A stretch of 64,000 nucleotides of DNA from Serratia sp. AKBS12. Its GTDB lineage: Bacteria > Pseudomonadota > Gammaproteobacteria > Enterobacterales > Enterobacteriaceae. Within the stretch, counting starts at the first letter, position 1. Every line of letters starts with the position of its first letter. The notes beneath the pieces are model-generated. The model saw nothing but the letters and a program-made list of their open reading frames with translations, was not told the origin of the DNA and searched no databases. Shown here in pieces: positions 1 through 8,445 of the stretch. Location: NCBI RefSeq assembly GCF_024793895.1, contig NZ_JANUSB010000015.1, forward strand, positions 1,240,001-1,304,000, in the 5' to 3' direction. Both the position numbers and the translations under genes were made by a program.

Positions 1-1
1 A

Positions 2-1489
2 CTGGTTGCCAATCATCCGATTGGCTCGCTTGACGGCCTGGTACTATTGCGCGCGGTGGCGGCAGTGCGCCGCGACGTCAAGGTGGTTGCCAGCCAAATC
101 CTCAGTTATATCGAACCGCTGCGCAGCCTGTTTGTACCGGTCGACAATGTGGAATACAAAACCAACCGTCGGCAAATCGAAGCCATGCAGGCTCAGTTGG
201 ATAATCAAGGCGTCTTGATTGTGTTTCCGGCCGGGGAAGTGTCGCGTATCAGTCCACAGGGCATCCGCGATGGTCACTGGCATACCGGATTTTTGCGGCT
301 GGCGGCCAAGGCGCGTGCGCCTATCGTGCCAATTCATATCAGCGCACGTAACAGTAATCTGTTCTATTTTGCCTCGCTGGTTTACCGCCCATTATCGACG
401 CTGCTGCTGGTACGCGAAATGTTTCAGCAGCAGGGCGGTCGCATAAAACTACGCATCGGCGGGCGTATTCCGTTTGCCAGTTGGCATGACGGTCATACCA
501 GCGCCCATGAGCTGGCCGAACGCTTCCGCCGTCATGTCTATCGGCTGGGCCAGGGAAAACCGGGGCTGTTTGCCAGCGAATCGCCGATTGCATTGCCGGA
601 AAACCGCCTGGAACTGCGCAAGGCGTTGTCGGCCTGTGAGCAACTGGGCAAGACGCCGGACGGTAAAATAATTTTCCTCTACCGTCGTCATGATGAAACC
701 CGCTCGCCGATCCTGCGTGAACTGGGTCGCCTGCGTGAAATCGCCTTTCGTGCCGTGGGAGAAGGTTCTGGCCGGCGGCGCGATCTGGACAGTTATGACG
801 ATGACTATTATCACCTGGTGCTGTGGGATGAAGATGAGCTGGACATCGTTGGCGCCTACCGTTTTATTCCCACCGCCGAGCAGTTGGCGAACAAGGGGTT
901 GGAAGGCATCTACAGCAACAGCCTGTTTCATTACGATCGCGATATGGCGCCGATTCTGGAACAGGGCATCGAACTGGGGCGCAGCTTCATTCAACCTGCC
1001 TATTGGGGCAAACGCGGGCTGGATTACCTATGGCTTGGGATCGGCGCCTATCTGGCAAAATATCCGCAGTATCGCTATCTGTTCGGGCCGGTATCGATTT
1101 CCGGTGGTATGCCGGTGGCGGCACGCGATCTGCTGATTGCCTTCTATCGGTTGTATTTCTCTTCCAACAGCGCGCTGGCGCAGTCTCGACAACCGTATCC
1201 GGCGTCCTTGCCGCAGGTGCTGGCGCAATTTTCCGGCGATGATTATCAGGCGGATCTGGTGCGATTGAAAAGCCTGCTGAGCAATATCGGCTGTTCAATT
1301 CCGACGCTCTACAAACAATACTCCGAATTATGCGAACCGGGCGGCGTACAGTTTATCGATTTTGGCACCGATCCGGCATTCAACAATTGTATCGACGGTC
1401 TGGTACTGGTGGATCTGCTGCGCTTGAAGCCGGCACGCTACCAGCGTTATATCGCGGTGCATCAACCTGCTGAATCCACGCTGGCCTGA
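2..1489 (+). CDS. olsF: Bifunctional ornithine lipid synthase OlsF (5' end outside window)
   Basis: A fused acyltransferase. The N-terminal half is a PlsC/OlsA-type O-acyltransferase, seen from an NHPIGSLDG block at the very start of the window (the NH...D catalytic motif) and an FPAGEVSR block near residue 75 (motif III). The C-terminal half, from about residue 210, is an OlsB-like GNAT N-acyltransferase, with WDEDELDIVGAYR and a GPVSISG block. In this family the C-terminal part puts a 3-hydroxyacyl chain on ornithine and the N-terminal part adds the second acyl chain, giving phosphorus-free ornithine lipids at the inner membrane. The reading frame is open from base 2, so the start codon lies upstream and at least 495 residues are present. 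The gene symbol rests on domain order and recalled family knowledge; a lone hemolysin-like GNAT/PlsC protein is the alternative label for the same architecture. Confidence 0.8.
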   Translation: MVANHPIGSLDGLVLLRAVAAVRRDVKVVASQILSYIEPLRSLFVPVDNVEYKTNRRQIEAMQAQLDNQGVLIVFPAGEVSRISPQGIRDGHWHTGFLRLAAKARAPIVPIHISARNSNLFYFASLVYRPLSTLLLVREMFQQQGGRIKLRIGGRIPFASWHDGHTSAHELAERFRRHVYRLGQGKPGLFASESPIALPENRLELRKALSACEQLGKTPDGKIIFLYRRHDETRSPILRELGRLREIAFRAVGEGSGRRRDLDSYDDDYYHLVLWDEDELDIVGAYRFIPTAEQLANKGLEGIYSNSLFHYDRDMAPILEQGIELGRSFIQPAYWGKRGLDYLWLGIGAYLAKYPQYRYLFGPVSISGGMPVAARDLLIAFYRLYFSSNSALAQSRQPYPASLPQVLAQFSGDDYQADLVRLKSLLSNIGCSIPTLYKQYSELCEPGGVQFIDFGTDPAFNNCIDGLVLVDLLRLKPARYQRYIAVHQPAESTLA

Positions 1490-1582
1490 ATTGGTAGTTA
1501 TATTATTTTGTTATAAGCCAAGATTTGGGGCTAACGGCGGGAAAACGCTACGCTTTACGTTTTGCCACCGTTGGAGATTTGC

Positions 1583-2365
1583 ATGACACAAGCGTGTTTT
1601 CCCACCATCTTGTCCGCAGATGAGCCGCCACCGGCGGCCATTGTCAATCAACAGGGCGGGTCGCCGTTTCTATTACTCTGTGACCACGCCTGCAACTCAT
1701 TGCCTCACAGCCTGGGAGATCTGGGGCTGCCACCCGGTGAAATAGAACGCCATATTGGCTGGGATATCGGCGCGCTGGGTGTCTCGACCCACCTGAGTGA
1801 ATATCTGGATGCCACCTTGGTGCATCAGCGCTATTCTCGGTTGGTGATTGACTGCAACCGCTCACCGGCGGTGGAAAGTTCGATTCCCCAGATTTCCGAG
1901 CTGACACCGGTACCAGGCAATATGCACCTCGATCCAATGGACAGCCTGGCGCGGCAGCAAACGTTTTTCTTCCCTTATCATCAGGCAATTGAACAGGTTA
2001 TCGATGGCCGTCTGGCGCGGCAGCAGCCGACGATTGTGATTGCCATGCACAGTTTTACGCCGGTGTATAAAGGCATCCCACGTAAATGGCAAATTGGCCT
2101 GCTGTATAATCGTCAGCCGGTATTTGCCGAACTGTTGGCCAGGGTACTGCACGACGAAGGCAACCTGCTGGTCGGGCTAAATGAGCCTTATATCATGACT
2201 GATGACACGGACTACACCTTACCGGTACACGCTGAACAGCGGGGTTTACCCTATGTCGGCATTGAGATTCGCCAGGATCTGATCGGTGATGTTTACGGTC
2301 AGCAAGCGTGGGCTGAACGCCTGGCCCGCCTGTTACCGGTGGCCAGTCGGCATCTGGGAATTTGA
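1583..2365 (+). CDS. N-formylglutamate amidohydrolase family protein
   Basis: About 260 residues resembling the N-formylglutamate deformylase/amidohydrolase (FGase) family, zinc enzymes that remove formyl groups or split amides, best known from histidine breakdown. Family-like blocks visible are LLCDHACNS near the N-terminus, RYSRLVIDCNR, IVIAMHSFTPVY and YVGIEIRQDLI near the C-terminus; the His and Glu/Asp residues in them are the likely metal ligands and catalytic groups. I chose the ATG at 1583 because GGAG lies seven bases upstream; a TTG at 1562 would add seven residues but has no ribosome site. No hut genes are nearby, so a role in histidine catabolism is not supported and the natural substrate is unknown. 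It lies 93 bases after olsF in the same direction. Confidence 0.8.
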   Translation: MTQACFPTILSADEPPPAAIVNQQGGSPFLLLCDHACNSLPHSLGDLGLPPGEIERHIGWDIGALGVSTHLSEYLDATLVHQRYSRLVIDCNRSPAVESSIPQISELTPVPGNMHLDPMDSLARQQTFFFPYHQAIEQVIDGRLARQQPTIVIAMHSFTPVYKGIPRKWQIGLLYNRQPVFAELLARVLHDEGNLLVGLNEPYIMTDDTDYTLPVHAEQRGLPYVGIEIRQDLIGDVYGQQAWAERLARLLPVASRHLGI

Positions 2366-2438
2366 CTTTAAGATTATTCCCAGAGATTATTGCCGCCAGG
2401 AAATTGTTAACGGCAATGGAACAAGTCAGGAGAGACGA

Positions 2439-3158
2439 ATGGAGCACACTGATAACGGATTGTTTATCAAGCAGGAGCGGTTTGAAGTGCTGGCGATATT
2501 GCGTGATATCTATAAACAACGGACCCCGTTGCGCGTCGCCAACCAACAGCAACAGTGCTTCCACAGCCAGATATTGAGCGTTGGCGCTGACAGCATCGTA
2601 TTTGATTGCACCAATGACAGCGCATGTGCGCCCGGTGAGTATCGCGTAATCATTGAAAGCCAGGACGCAAAAATAGAGTTTTTGCTCGATCAGGCGGAAA
2701 TTACGCAGCATCAGCATATACAGGCTATTTCTTCACGCTTGCCCAAAGAGTTGGTTTATATCCAACGACGCCGACAATTCCGCATTACCACGCCTTATTG
2801 GCGCCAGTTCCTGTGTAGTGGCAACTATCCCGATGGTTCGCCGTTCCAGTTACGCATTCACGATCTGTCCGTTGGGGGCGTTGGGCTGCGGCTGGACGGT
2901 CCGGTGCCGCCATGCCTGGAATCCGGCGTCGTCTTCAGTAAAGTACAGCTGGATTTGGGCGATTACGGCAAATTCAAGGTGAATCTGGAGTTGATCGCCG
3001 CCGGCGATGAAAGGGTTGAATGCGAGGAGACGGGGGACGTAAAGCACTTTACCCGTCTGTCTTGCCGCTTTGTGAGCACCAGCGTGCTCACCGCGCGCAA
3101 GATCCACAGCGCGGTGATCGCCTTTGAACTGGATTTCAACAAAAAGAAGAAGCGCTGA
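2439..3158 (+). CDS. ycgR: Flagellar brake protein YcgR (PilZ, c-di-GMP receptor)
   Basis: A 239-residue protein with an N-terminal YcgR domain (about residues 10-105) and a C-terminal PilZ domain. The PilZ c-di-GMP binding signature is complete: an arginine-rich RRRQFR block at residues 110-115 (RxxxR) and DLSVGG from residue 142 (DxSxxG). YcgR loaded with c-di-GMP binds the flagellar motor and slows swimming. Length matches E. coli YcgR (244). The start is the ATG at 2439, preceded by CAGGAGAG; the open frame extends upstream but has no better site. It stands apart from flagellar genes in this window. A GAF-GGDEF protein that could make its ligand is encoded 35 kb away, which shows no functional link by itself. 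Confidence 0.92.
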   Translation: MEHTDNGLFIKQERFEVLAILRDIYKQRTPLRVANQQQQCFHSQILSVGADSIVFDCTNDSACAPGEYRVIIESQDAKIEFLLDQAEITQHQHIQAISSRLPKELVYIQRRRQFRITTPYWRQFLCSGNYPDGSPFQLRIHDLSVGGVGLRLDGPVPPCLESGVVFSKVQLDLGDYGKFKVNLELIAAGDERVECEETGDVKHFTRLSCRFVSTSVLTARKIHSAVIAFELDFNKKKKR

Positions 3159-3164
3159 GAGGAA

Positions 3165-3183
3165 GGGCGCCGTTTTAGCGCCC
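3165..3183. terminator. Short inverted repeat between convergent ycgR and pdxK
   Basis: GGGCGC pairs with GCGCCC over a seven-base loop containing TTTT. It sits between the stops of two converging genes, where a bidirectional terminator is expected, but there is no clear T-run after the stem in either direction, so its strength is doubtful. Confidence 0.35.
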
Positions 3184-3197
3184 GGTTCTGCCTGGCA

Positions 3198-4037
3198 TTA
3201 CTGTAGCGCGCGCAGGCTGCCGATTTCCTCCCAGTCGTTGAGTGCCGCATCGGTCAGCACCTTGCAGACCTCTCCGCTGGCTGACAACACCGCGGAGCTG
3301 ATATCCTCGCCGGCCAGCAGATGGCTGGTCAATAATGCAGTGAACAGATCGCCGGTGCCCTTGACGCTGGCATTGATCTTGGGGTGGGTAAAACTGCGGA
3401 CTTCCTGTGGCGTGACCAGCAGCAGACCCACTTCGCCATCGTTTTGTGCAATACCCGGCGCGCTGGTCACCAATACCCAGCCGGTATGCCGATTCAGCAA
3501 ACCCTGCGCGGCAGCGACGGCATGTTCGCGGCTGTGCAGCGGCTGGCCACACAGCTGTTCCAGTTCAAAACCGTTAGGCGTAATGCCGTTTGCCAAATGC
3601 AGGAACGGCGAGCGGTAACAGTCTACCAGCCGTTTGTCGACATAAACCCCTTCGCCATAATCGCCCATCACCGGGTCGATGATCAGCATGATATCCGGAT
3701 TACATTCGCGGACACGCAGCAGCCAGTTTTCCAGCACCTGGCACTGCATGGCGCTGCCCAAATAGCCAACGATCACCGCTCTGGCGTGTTGCGCAACGCC
3801 GCGAGCGAGCAAATCGTCCAAAAAGCCGCTGAACCAATCGATGGGGATCGCACCGCCGCTCGGTGCACCGTAATAAGGAGGGCAACCGAAGAGCACGCTG
3901 GGCAGCTGCAATGCCTCCAGACCCTTTTTCAACAAGGCGCGATAGGCAATTCCGTTGCCGACGCTGCCATAGATCACCTGCGACTGGATGGTAATGACGT
4001 CAATCAGCGGCGGGCGCAGTTTGGAGACGTATTGCAT
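3198..4037 (-). CDS. pdxK: Pyridoxal/pyridoxine/pyridoxamine kinase
   Basis: A ribokinase-fold kinase of 279 residues that phosphorylates B6 vitamers to give pyridoxal phosphate in the salvage pathway. The N-terminal IQSQVIYGSVGN block matches the vitamer-binding segment, and GTGDLFTALLTSHLL near residue 230 holds the anion-hole GTGD motif with its catalytic Asp. GITPNGFEL and WFSGFL blocks look more like E. coli PdxK than PdxY. It is the last gene of a compact operon, starting three bases after the amidotransferase gene. A MocR-type regulator, a class that senses pyridoxal phosphate, is encoded divergently upstream, which supports control of B6 salvage. Confidence 0.9.
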   Translation of the reverse strand: MQYVSKLRPPLIDVITIQSQVIYGSVGNGIAYRALLKKGLEALQLPSVLFGCPPYYGAPSGGAIPIDWFSGFLDDLLARGVAQHARAVIVGYLGSAMQCQVLENWLLRVRECNPDIMLIIDPVMGDYGEGVYVDKRLVDCYRSPFLHLANGITPNGFELEQLCGQPLHSREHAVAAAQGLLNRHTGWVLVTSAPGIAQNDGEVGLLLVTPQEVRSFTHPKINASVKGTGDLFTALLTSHLLAGEDISSAVLSASGEVCKVLTDAALNDWEEIGSLRALQ

Positions 4038-4040
4038 GCG

Positions 4041-4754
4041 TTATTTCCTTTTTTCTATGATATCCAGCCAACGGGTAAACACCCGTTGGGCGCGCCGTTC
4101 GAGTTCGACACCGTATTGTGCGGCCTGATCGCGAATATGCTGCGGCGCGATGCCGGCAAGATCCAGTTCACAGGCGTGACCAATCAGCCAGCGCTCCAGA
4201 TCGTGGCGGTCGGCTTCCAGGTGGAATTGTAAACCAAGCGCGAAATCCTGATAGCTGAACGCCTGGTGGCGGCACGCTGCGGTGCTTGCCAGACATTGCG
4301 CCCCCTCGGGGATGGTAAACATATCGCCGTGCCAATGCAGCACCGGCGTGTCAGCCAGCGGCGCCAGCAGGTTATCTTCGCCGCCGGCCAGCGACAGCGG
4401 GGCGTAGCCAATTTCTTTAATACCCAATGACACCACCTCTGCGCCCAGCGCCTTGGCCATGACCTGAGCGCCAAGGCATATGCCCAGCGTGGGCCGCCGC
4501 TGTTGCAAACGTTGGCTGGCCAGCGTCAGTTCATGGTTAAGAAAATCATGATCGTGCTGGCCGGCAAAGTGGCTGGCGCCGCTGATGGGCCCGCCGAGGA
4601 TCACCAGCAGATCGGTGGTTCCATTGTCGATAGTCTGCAGATTGTCGCGTCCTGCGTCGTAATAGTCGATCTGATATCCACGCAGGGAAAGCAGATTGCC
4701 AAGGATACCGAGATTTTCAAAATGGACATGGCGAATGGCAACGGCTTTTTTCAT
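4041..4754 (-). CDS. Class I glutamine amidotransferase-like protein
   Basis: A 237-residue GATase1 domain of the GuaA/YfeJ type. The triad is visible: Cys93 in LGICLGAQ, and His178 with Glu180 in LQFHLEA. VILGGPISG forms the oxyanion strand and HWHGDMF is the usual substrate-side block. No synthetase domain is fused and none is adjacent, so the ammonia acceptor or other substrate is unknown; such stand-alone proteins may act on gamma-glutamyl compounds. The start overlaps the end of the 85-residue upstream gene by four bases (ATGA), and pdxK follows after three bases, so the three are probably translated together. Confidence 0.85.
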   Translation of the reverse strand: MKKAVAIRHVHFENLGILGNLLSLRGYQIDYYDAGRDNLQTIDNGTTDLLVILGGPISGASHFAGQHDHDFLNHELTLASQRLQQRRPTLGICLGAQVMAKALGAEVVSLGIKEIGYAPLSLAGGEDNLLAPLADTPVLHWHGDMFTIPEGAQCLASTAACRHQAFSYQDFALGLQFHLEADRHDLERWLIGHACELDLAGIAPQHIRDQAAQYGVELERRAQRVFTRWLDIIEKRK

Positions 4755-5008
4755 GAGGATTGTACCTTGCTGTTGGAAACAGAGGGTTGCAGGATTAACG
4801 ATTCGCCAAGCAGGGTGATGCCCTGATTACCGCTTTGATACAGCATCCGGCGTTCCTTAACCTGATTGATCTGGACCTGATAGCCTTGCTCAGCGGGGAA
4901 TAGGGCGCAGGCCTGTTGTAACTGGCTGGCGGCCCATGGCGTCATCAGGTGTAACTGGGCGAACGCTTTTCCGGCGTGCTGAATATCGAGAACGAAATGT
5001 TTTTCCAT
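4751..5008 (-). CDS. Small uncharacterised protein, first gene of the pdxK operon
   Basis: An 85-residue soluble-looking protein with no signal peptide or membrane segment and no motif that I recognise. The start at 5008 has an AAGGGG ribosome site about six bases upstream, and its end overlaps the amidotransferase start by four bases, so translation is well supported. It is the promoter-proximal gene of a three-gene unit with a GATase and pdxK, divergent from a MocR regulator. Function unknown; a B6- or amino-acid-linked role can only be inferred from position. Confidence 0.75.
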   Translation of the reverse strand: MEKHFVLDIQHAGKAFAQLHLMTPWAASQLQQACALFPAEQGYQVQINQVKERRMLYQSGNQGITLLGESLILQPSVSNSKVQSS

Positions 5009-5076
5009 TGATGCCCCTTACCCCCATGATCGGAAACTGCTACCCTTATTTGAACTAATACAAAAAGGTATTATGT

Positions 5077-6378
5077 ATGAGTCAATTGTATGCAAAAGGC
5101 AGCAGCGCTGTCCAGATAGCCGAGCAGATCGCCGGGCAAATCAAATCCGGAGCGTTGCAAGCGGGGGATTTACTGCCGCCGGTACGCCAACTGGCGCAAC
5201 AGCTGGGCGTAAACCCCAATACCGTCGCCAGCGGCTATGGCAAATTGCGTGATGCCGGGCTGGTAGCCACTCGCGGGCGTGCCGGAACGGTGGTGCTGGA
5301 ACAGCCGCTGCAGGCGGTACGCCAGGCGATGGTGGTGCCACCGGGCATGCGGGACCTGGCCAGCGGCAATCTGAACGCCGACTTGCTGCCTACGCTGACG
5401 CTGTCAGCACAAGAGGTTTTCCCGCAGCGGCAGGGATATGACATGCAGGGAGATTCTCCAGCGTTGCTGCAGATAGCCGGGGAATGGATTGAACTGCAAG
5501 GAATGAAGGTCGACGATTTGGCGGTATTCTCCGGCGCGCTGGACGCAATCGAAAAAGCGTTGCGCTGTCATGCGCCGCCTGGTGCGGCGGTATGGGTCGA
5601 GGACCCGTGTTGGCCACCGTTACTCACGCTGTTGCGCCATCTACGTTTGAAGCCCTTGCCTCTGCCGCTCGACGAGCAGGGGTGCTGCCTGCCGGGATCC
5701 GCAGCGGAACGCGGTTGCGCGGTGATCTTGACGCCGCGGGCGCAAAATCCCACCGGCATTGCGCTCGGCGCGGTGCGAGCCGCCGAATGGCGGGCGTTTC
5801 TGGCACGACAACCGGATTGTCTGGCGATCGTTGACGACTTCTGGGGGCCGCTGTCCCAACAGCCGCTGCACCTGCCGTTTGACGGCCAGGACGGGCTGTA
5901 TATTCACTCGGTGAGCAAGTATCTTGGCCCGGATGTGCGCATTGCGCTGGCCTGCGGCAATGTGACGCTGTTGCAGGCGATGCGCGCCGATCGGTACATT
6001 CGCGAGCGTTGGGTCAGCCATATCTTGCAGCAGATCGCCGCCAAATTGTGGCTGCAGGTACAGCAGCAGGGCGTGCTGGCGCGCGCCCAGGGCGAATACC
6101 AACGGCGGCGCGACAGGCTGACAGCGTTGTTGCAGCAACGCTGTGGCCTACGGCTGCCGCAGGGTGAGGGGCTGCACCTGTGGCTGCCGGTACGCTCCGA
6201 GGCTATCGCCAGCCAAATCATGGCACAGCGCGGCTGGCTGGTACAAAGCGGCGAGCCGTTCCGGTTGAAAAGTAGCCCGGCTATCCGCGTTAGCCTGGCT
6301 AACGTGACCGAGCAGCAACTGGAGGCGCTGGCGCAGGATCTTTGCGCTGCCGTCAATGCCCAGGCTCAGGTCAATTGA
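5077..6378 (+). CDS. MocR-type (GntR/aminotransferase fusion) transcriptional regulator
   Basis: 433 residues with a GntR winged helix at about 1-75 (the LAQQLGVNPNTVASGYGKL segment is the recognition part) joined to a type I aminotransferase fold. NPTGIALG is the usual substrate-side block, and Lys281 in SVSKYLGP is the position expected to bind pyridoxal phosphate. MocR proteins use the aminotransferase domain as a sensor rather than an enzyme; PdxR and GabR are the known examples. It is transcribed divergently from the operon ending in pdxK, with only 68 bases between the start codons, so one shared control region is likely. It probably senses pyridoxal phosphate and controls that operon, in the manner of PdxR. 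The exact effector is inferred. Confidence 0.87.
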   Translation: MSQLYAKGSSAVQIAEQIAGQIKSGALQAGDLLPPVRQLAQQLGVNPNTVASGYGKLRDAGLVATRGRAGTVVLEQPLQAVRQAMVVPPGMRDLASGNLNADLLPTLTLSAQEVFPQRQGYDMQGDSPALLQIAGEWIELQGMKVDDLAVFSGALDAIEKALRCHAPPGAAVWVEDPCWPPLLTLLRHLRLKPLPLPLDEQGCCLPGSAAERGCAVILTPRAQNPTGIALGAVRAAEWRAFLARQPDCLAIVDDFWGPLSQQPLHLPFDGQDGLYIHSVSKYLGPDVRIALACGNVTLLQAMRADRYIRERWVSHILQQIAAKLWLQVQQQGVLARAQGEYQRRRDRLTALLQQRCGLRLPQGEGLHLWLPVRSEAIASQIMAQRGWLVQSGEPFRLKSSPAIRVSLANVTEQQLEALAQDLCAAVNAQAQVN

Positions 6379-6415
6379 AGGTGGCCGCTATCCCTGCGGT
6401 GCGTGACCGGCTGGC

Positions 6416-7258
6416 TCAAGATGCCAACCACTGTTTCAGACGAATGGCATCGCTATAGTGACCGTAGCGCTGTTGCGATCCGAGCAGGATCATGATCACC
6501 GGCTGGCCTTTGATCACCGTTCTCATTATCAGACAATGGCCGGCTTCATTGGTGAATCCGGTTTTTTGCAACTGGATTTTCCAGCTTGGGTTATTGATCA
6601 AACCGTTGGAACTACGATAAACCAACTGCCCGCGGCCGGGATGCACGATTTGCCGTTTGTCGGTGCTGAAGCGCCGAATACTCTGGTAGCGGTAGGCCTT
6701 GTTGATCATTTTCAGCAGATCGCGCGCGGTCGACACGTTGCGCGGCGTTAACCCGGTCGGATCGTAAAAGCGGGTGTGCGCCATGCCGAGGGCGCGGGCT
6801 TTCTGATTCATCTTGGCGACAAACGCCTTGCGGCCGCCGGGGTAATAACGGCTCAGCGCCGCGGCGGCGCGGTTTTCCGACGACATCAGCGCGATGTGCA
6901 GCATATCGCGGCGGCTGAGTGTGGAACCTACCGTCAGCCGCGAGTGGGTATGTTTCAATAAATCACGATCGGCGGCGGTGACCTTCACCCGGTTGCCCAT
7001 CGGGCGTTTGTTGTCCAGCACCACCATTGCGGTCATCAGTTTGCTCAACGAGGCGATCGGCATGCGACGGTTGGCCTGCTTCTGGTACAGCGTTTTGCCA
7101 TTGTTGGCATTAACCACCAAAACGGCACGTGAATGCAGCGCCTGTGGGGCGGAGGCATGGGCAGCGCCACACAGCCACAGCTGGCTGAAGAGGGCGAAGA
7201 GAACCAATGGACGACGAAAAAGGGTGTTCAGCAATGACATGGCAACCGTAATATTCAC
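6416..7258 (-). CDS. pbpG: D-alanyl-D-alanine endopeptidase PBP7
   Basis: A low-molecular-weight penicillin-binding protein of 280 residues. It has an N-terminal signal peptide ending near AHA-SA. The three serine-peptidase motifs are present: Ser70-x-x-Lys73 (SLSK), Ser127-Glu-Asn129 (SEN) and KTG in LQKTGFTNEAGH. PBP7 cuts DD-crosslinks between peptidoglycan strands in the periplasm. The sequence around the SEN and KTG motifs follows E. coli PbpG closely, but the protein is about 30 residues shorter because it lacks the Ala/Lys-rich tail. An internal Met at codon 7 (7240) is an alternative start. Confidence 0.9.
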   Translation of the reverse strand: MNITVAMSLLNTLFRRPLVLFALFSQLWLCGAAHASAPQALHSRAVLVVNANNGKTLYQKQANRRMPIASLSKLMTAMVVLDNKRPMGNRVKVTAADRDLLKHTHSRLTVGSTLSRRDMLHIALMSSENRAAAALSRYYPGGRKAFVAKMNQKARALGMAHTRFYDPTGLTPRNVSTARDLLKMINKAYRYQSIRRFSTDKRQIVHPGRGQLVYRSSNGLINNPSWKIQLQKTGFTNEAGHCLIMRTVIKGQPVIMILLGSQQRYGHYSDAIRLKQWLAS

Positions 7259-7422
7259 TGTAAGTGGTTAAAACTATTGCGCCAAGAGTCTGAACAGCAA
7301 ATGTGGAGAAAATACGGCGGCCACGGCAGATTCTGTGTCAAATCATGTCTGTCGCCAACCAGTCACGGAGTGGCCTGCGTCATCAGCGGCCGGCTCTGCG
7401 CTGCCGCAGCAGCCAGAGGCCC

Positions 7423-8358
7423 CTACGGCGCCGCCAGCCGCTGCTCCTCGCCGAGCGCCTCGGTAACCAGATCGCGAAAACGGCTGACGATCGGCGATTG
7501 CTGGTAATGGCGCAGCGCAAGGTACAACGGGGCGCACAGTTCATCTGCGTCGCTGATGGCGCGATACACTATGCCATCGCCACCCAGACGGCGCATCGAC
7601 GCCGGCACAATCGATAACCCCAGTCCGGCGGCCACCAGGCTAAGTGTGGCAGGCAGGCGCGGGGCTTCCTGTACGATGCGCGGGCTGAATCCGGCGCGAT
7701 GGCAAGCGGCGAGGATCGCGTCATACAAGCCTTGTCCTGCCGGGCGTCGATAGAGAATAAACGCCTCATTGGCCAGGGCCGCCAACGACAGCGGTGATTG
7801 GTCGGCCAGCGCCAGAGGGTGCCCGATCGGTAATGCCACCAGCATGCTTTCCTGCAGTACCGGTTCAATACTCAGGCCGGGAATACCGCGCAGCGGTGAG
7901 CGCACGAATGCGGCATCAAGCCGCTGGTCAATCAGCGCATCCATCAATTCGCCGCTGCCCGCTTCCTCCAGTACGGTAGCAATGCCCGGCAAAACTTCCC
8001 GATAGCGGCGCAGCAGATTGGGTACAAACGGGTGCAGCGCCGCCGAACTGGTAAAGCCGATGGCGATATGTCCCTGCTCGCCACGCGCCGCGCGGCGTAC
8101 CGCCTCGCTGAGCTTTTCCGCCCGCGCCAGTAGCGCCCGGGCTTCATCGAACAGTACATTGCCGGCTTCTGTAGGGCGCACGCCACGCGGCAAACGCTGC
8201 AATAGCTGTACGCCCAGTTGTTGCTCCAGACCTTGCAATAACCGGGTCAGCGGCGGCTGCTGGATAAACAGCCGCTCCGCGGCGCGAGTAATATTGCCTT
8301 CCTCAATCACGGTAACAAACGCTTTCAGGCGGCGCAGTTCGATCATATTCATACTCAT
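7423..8358 (-). CDS. LysR family regulator, divergent from chromate transporter genes
   Basis: 311 residues with the standard LysR layout: N-terminal winged helix (MIELRRLKAFVTVIEEGN, then RAAERLFIQQPPLTRLLQGLE) and a two-lobe effector domain starting near residue 90. It is encoded back-to-back with the paired CHR genes at 8446-9539, so it most likely controls them, perhaps in response to an oxyanion. The start could be any of the three Met codons in MSMNM. The effector is unknown. Confidence 0.85.
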   Translation of the reverse strand: MSMNMIELRRLKAFVTVIEEGNITRAAERLFIQQPPLTRLLQGLEQQLGVQLLQRLPRGVRPTEAGNVLFDEARALLARAEKLSEAVRRAARGEQGHIAIGFTSSAALHPFVPNLLRRYREVLPGIATVLEEAGSGELMDALIDQRLDAAFVRSPLRGIPGLSIEPVLQESMLVALPIGHPLALADQSPLSLAALANEAFILYRRPAGQGLYDAILAACHRAGFSPRIVQEAPRLPATLSLVAAGLGLSIVPASMRRLGGDGIVYRAISDADELCAPLYLALRHYQQSPIVSRFRDLVTEALGEEQRLAAP

Positions 8359-8445
8359 AGGGTATCGTTATGGTGTTTGAAATGCATTAGACATCATGTC
8401 ATGAGCGCGCGCATCATACCAGTCAGCAAAAATGGCGCTGTGAGA

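Noticed and set aside
3384-4232. 282-codon frame antisense to pdxK
   Set aside because: It is a shadow of the pdxK and amidotransferase genes; high GC at third positions keeps the opposite frame open. The same holds for the long antisense frames at 25012-25947, 35101-35811, 41125-41928 and 56868-57824.
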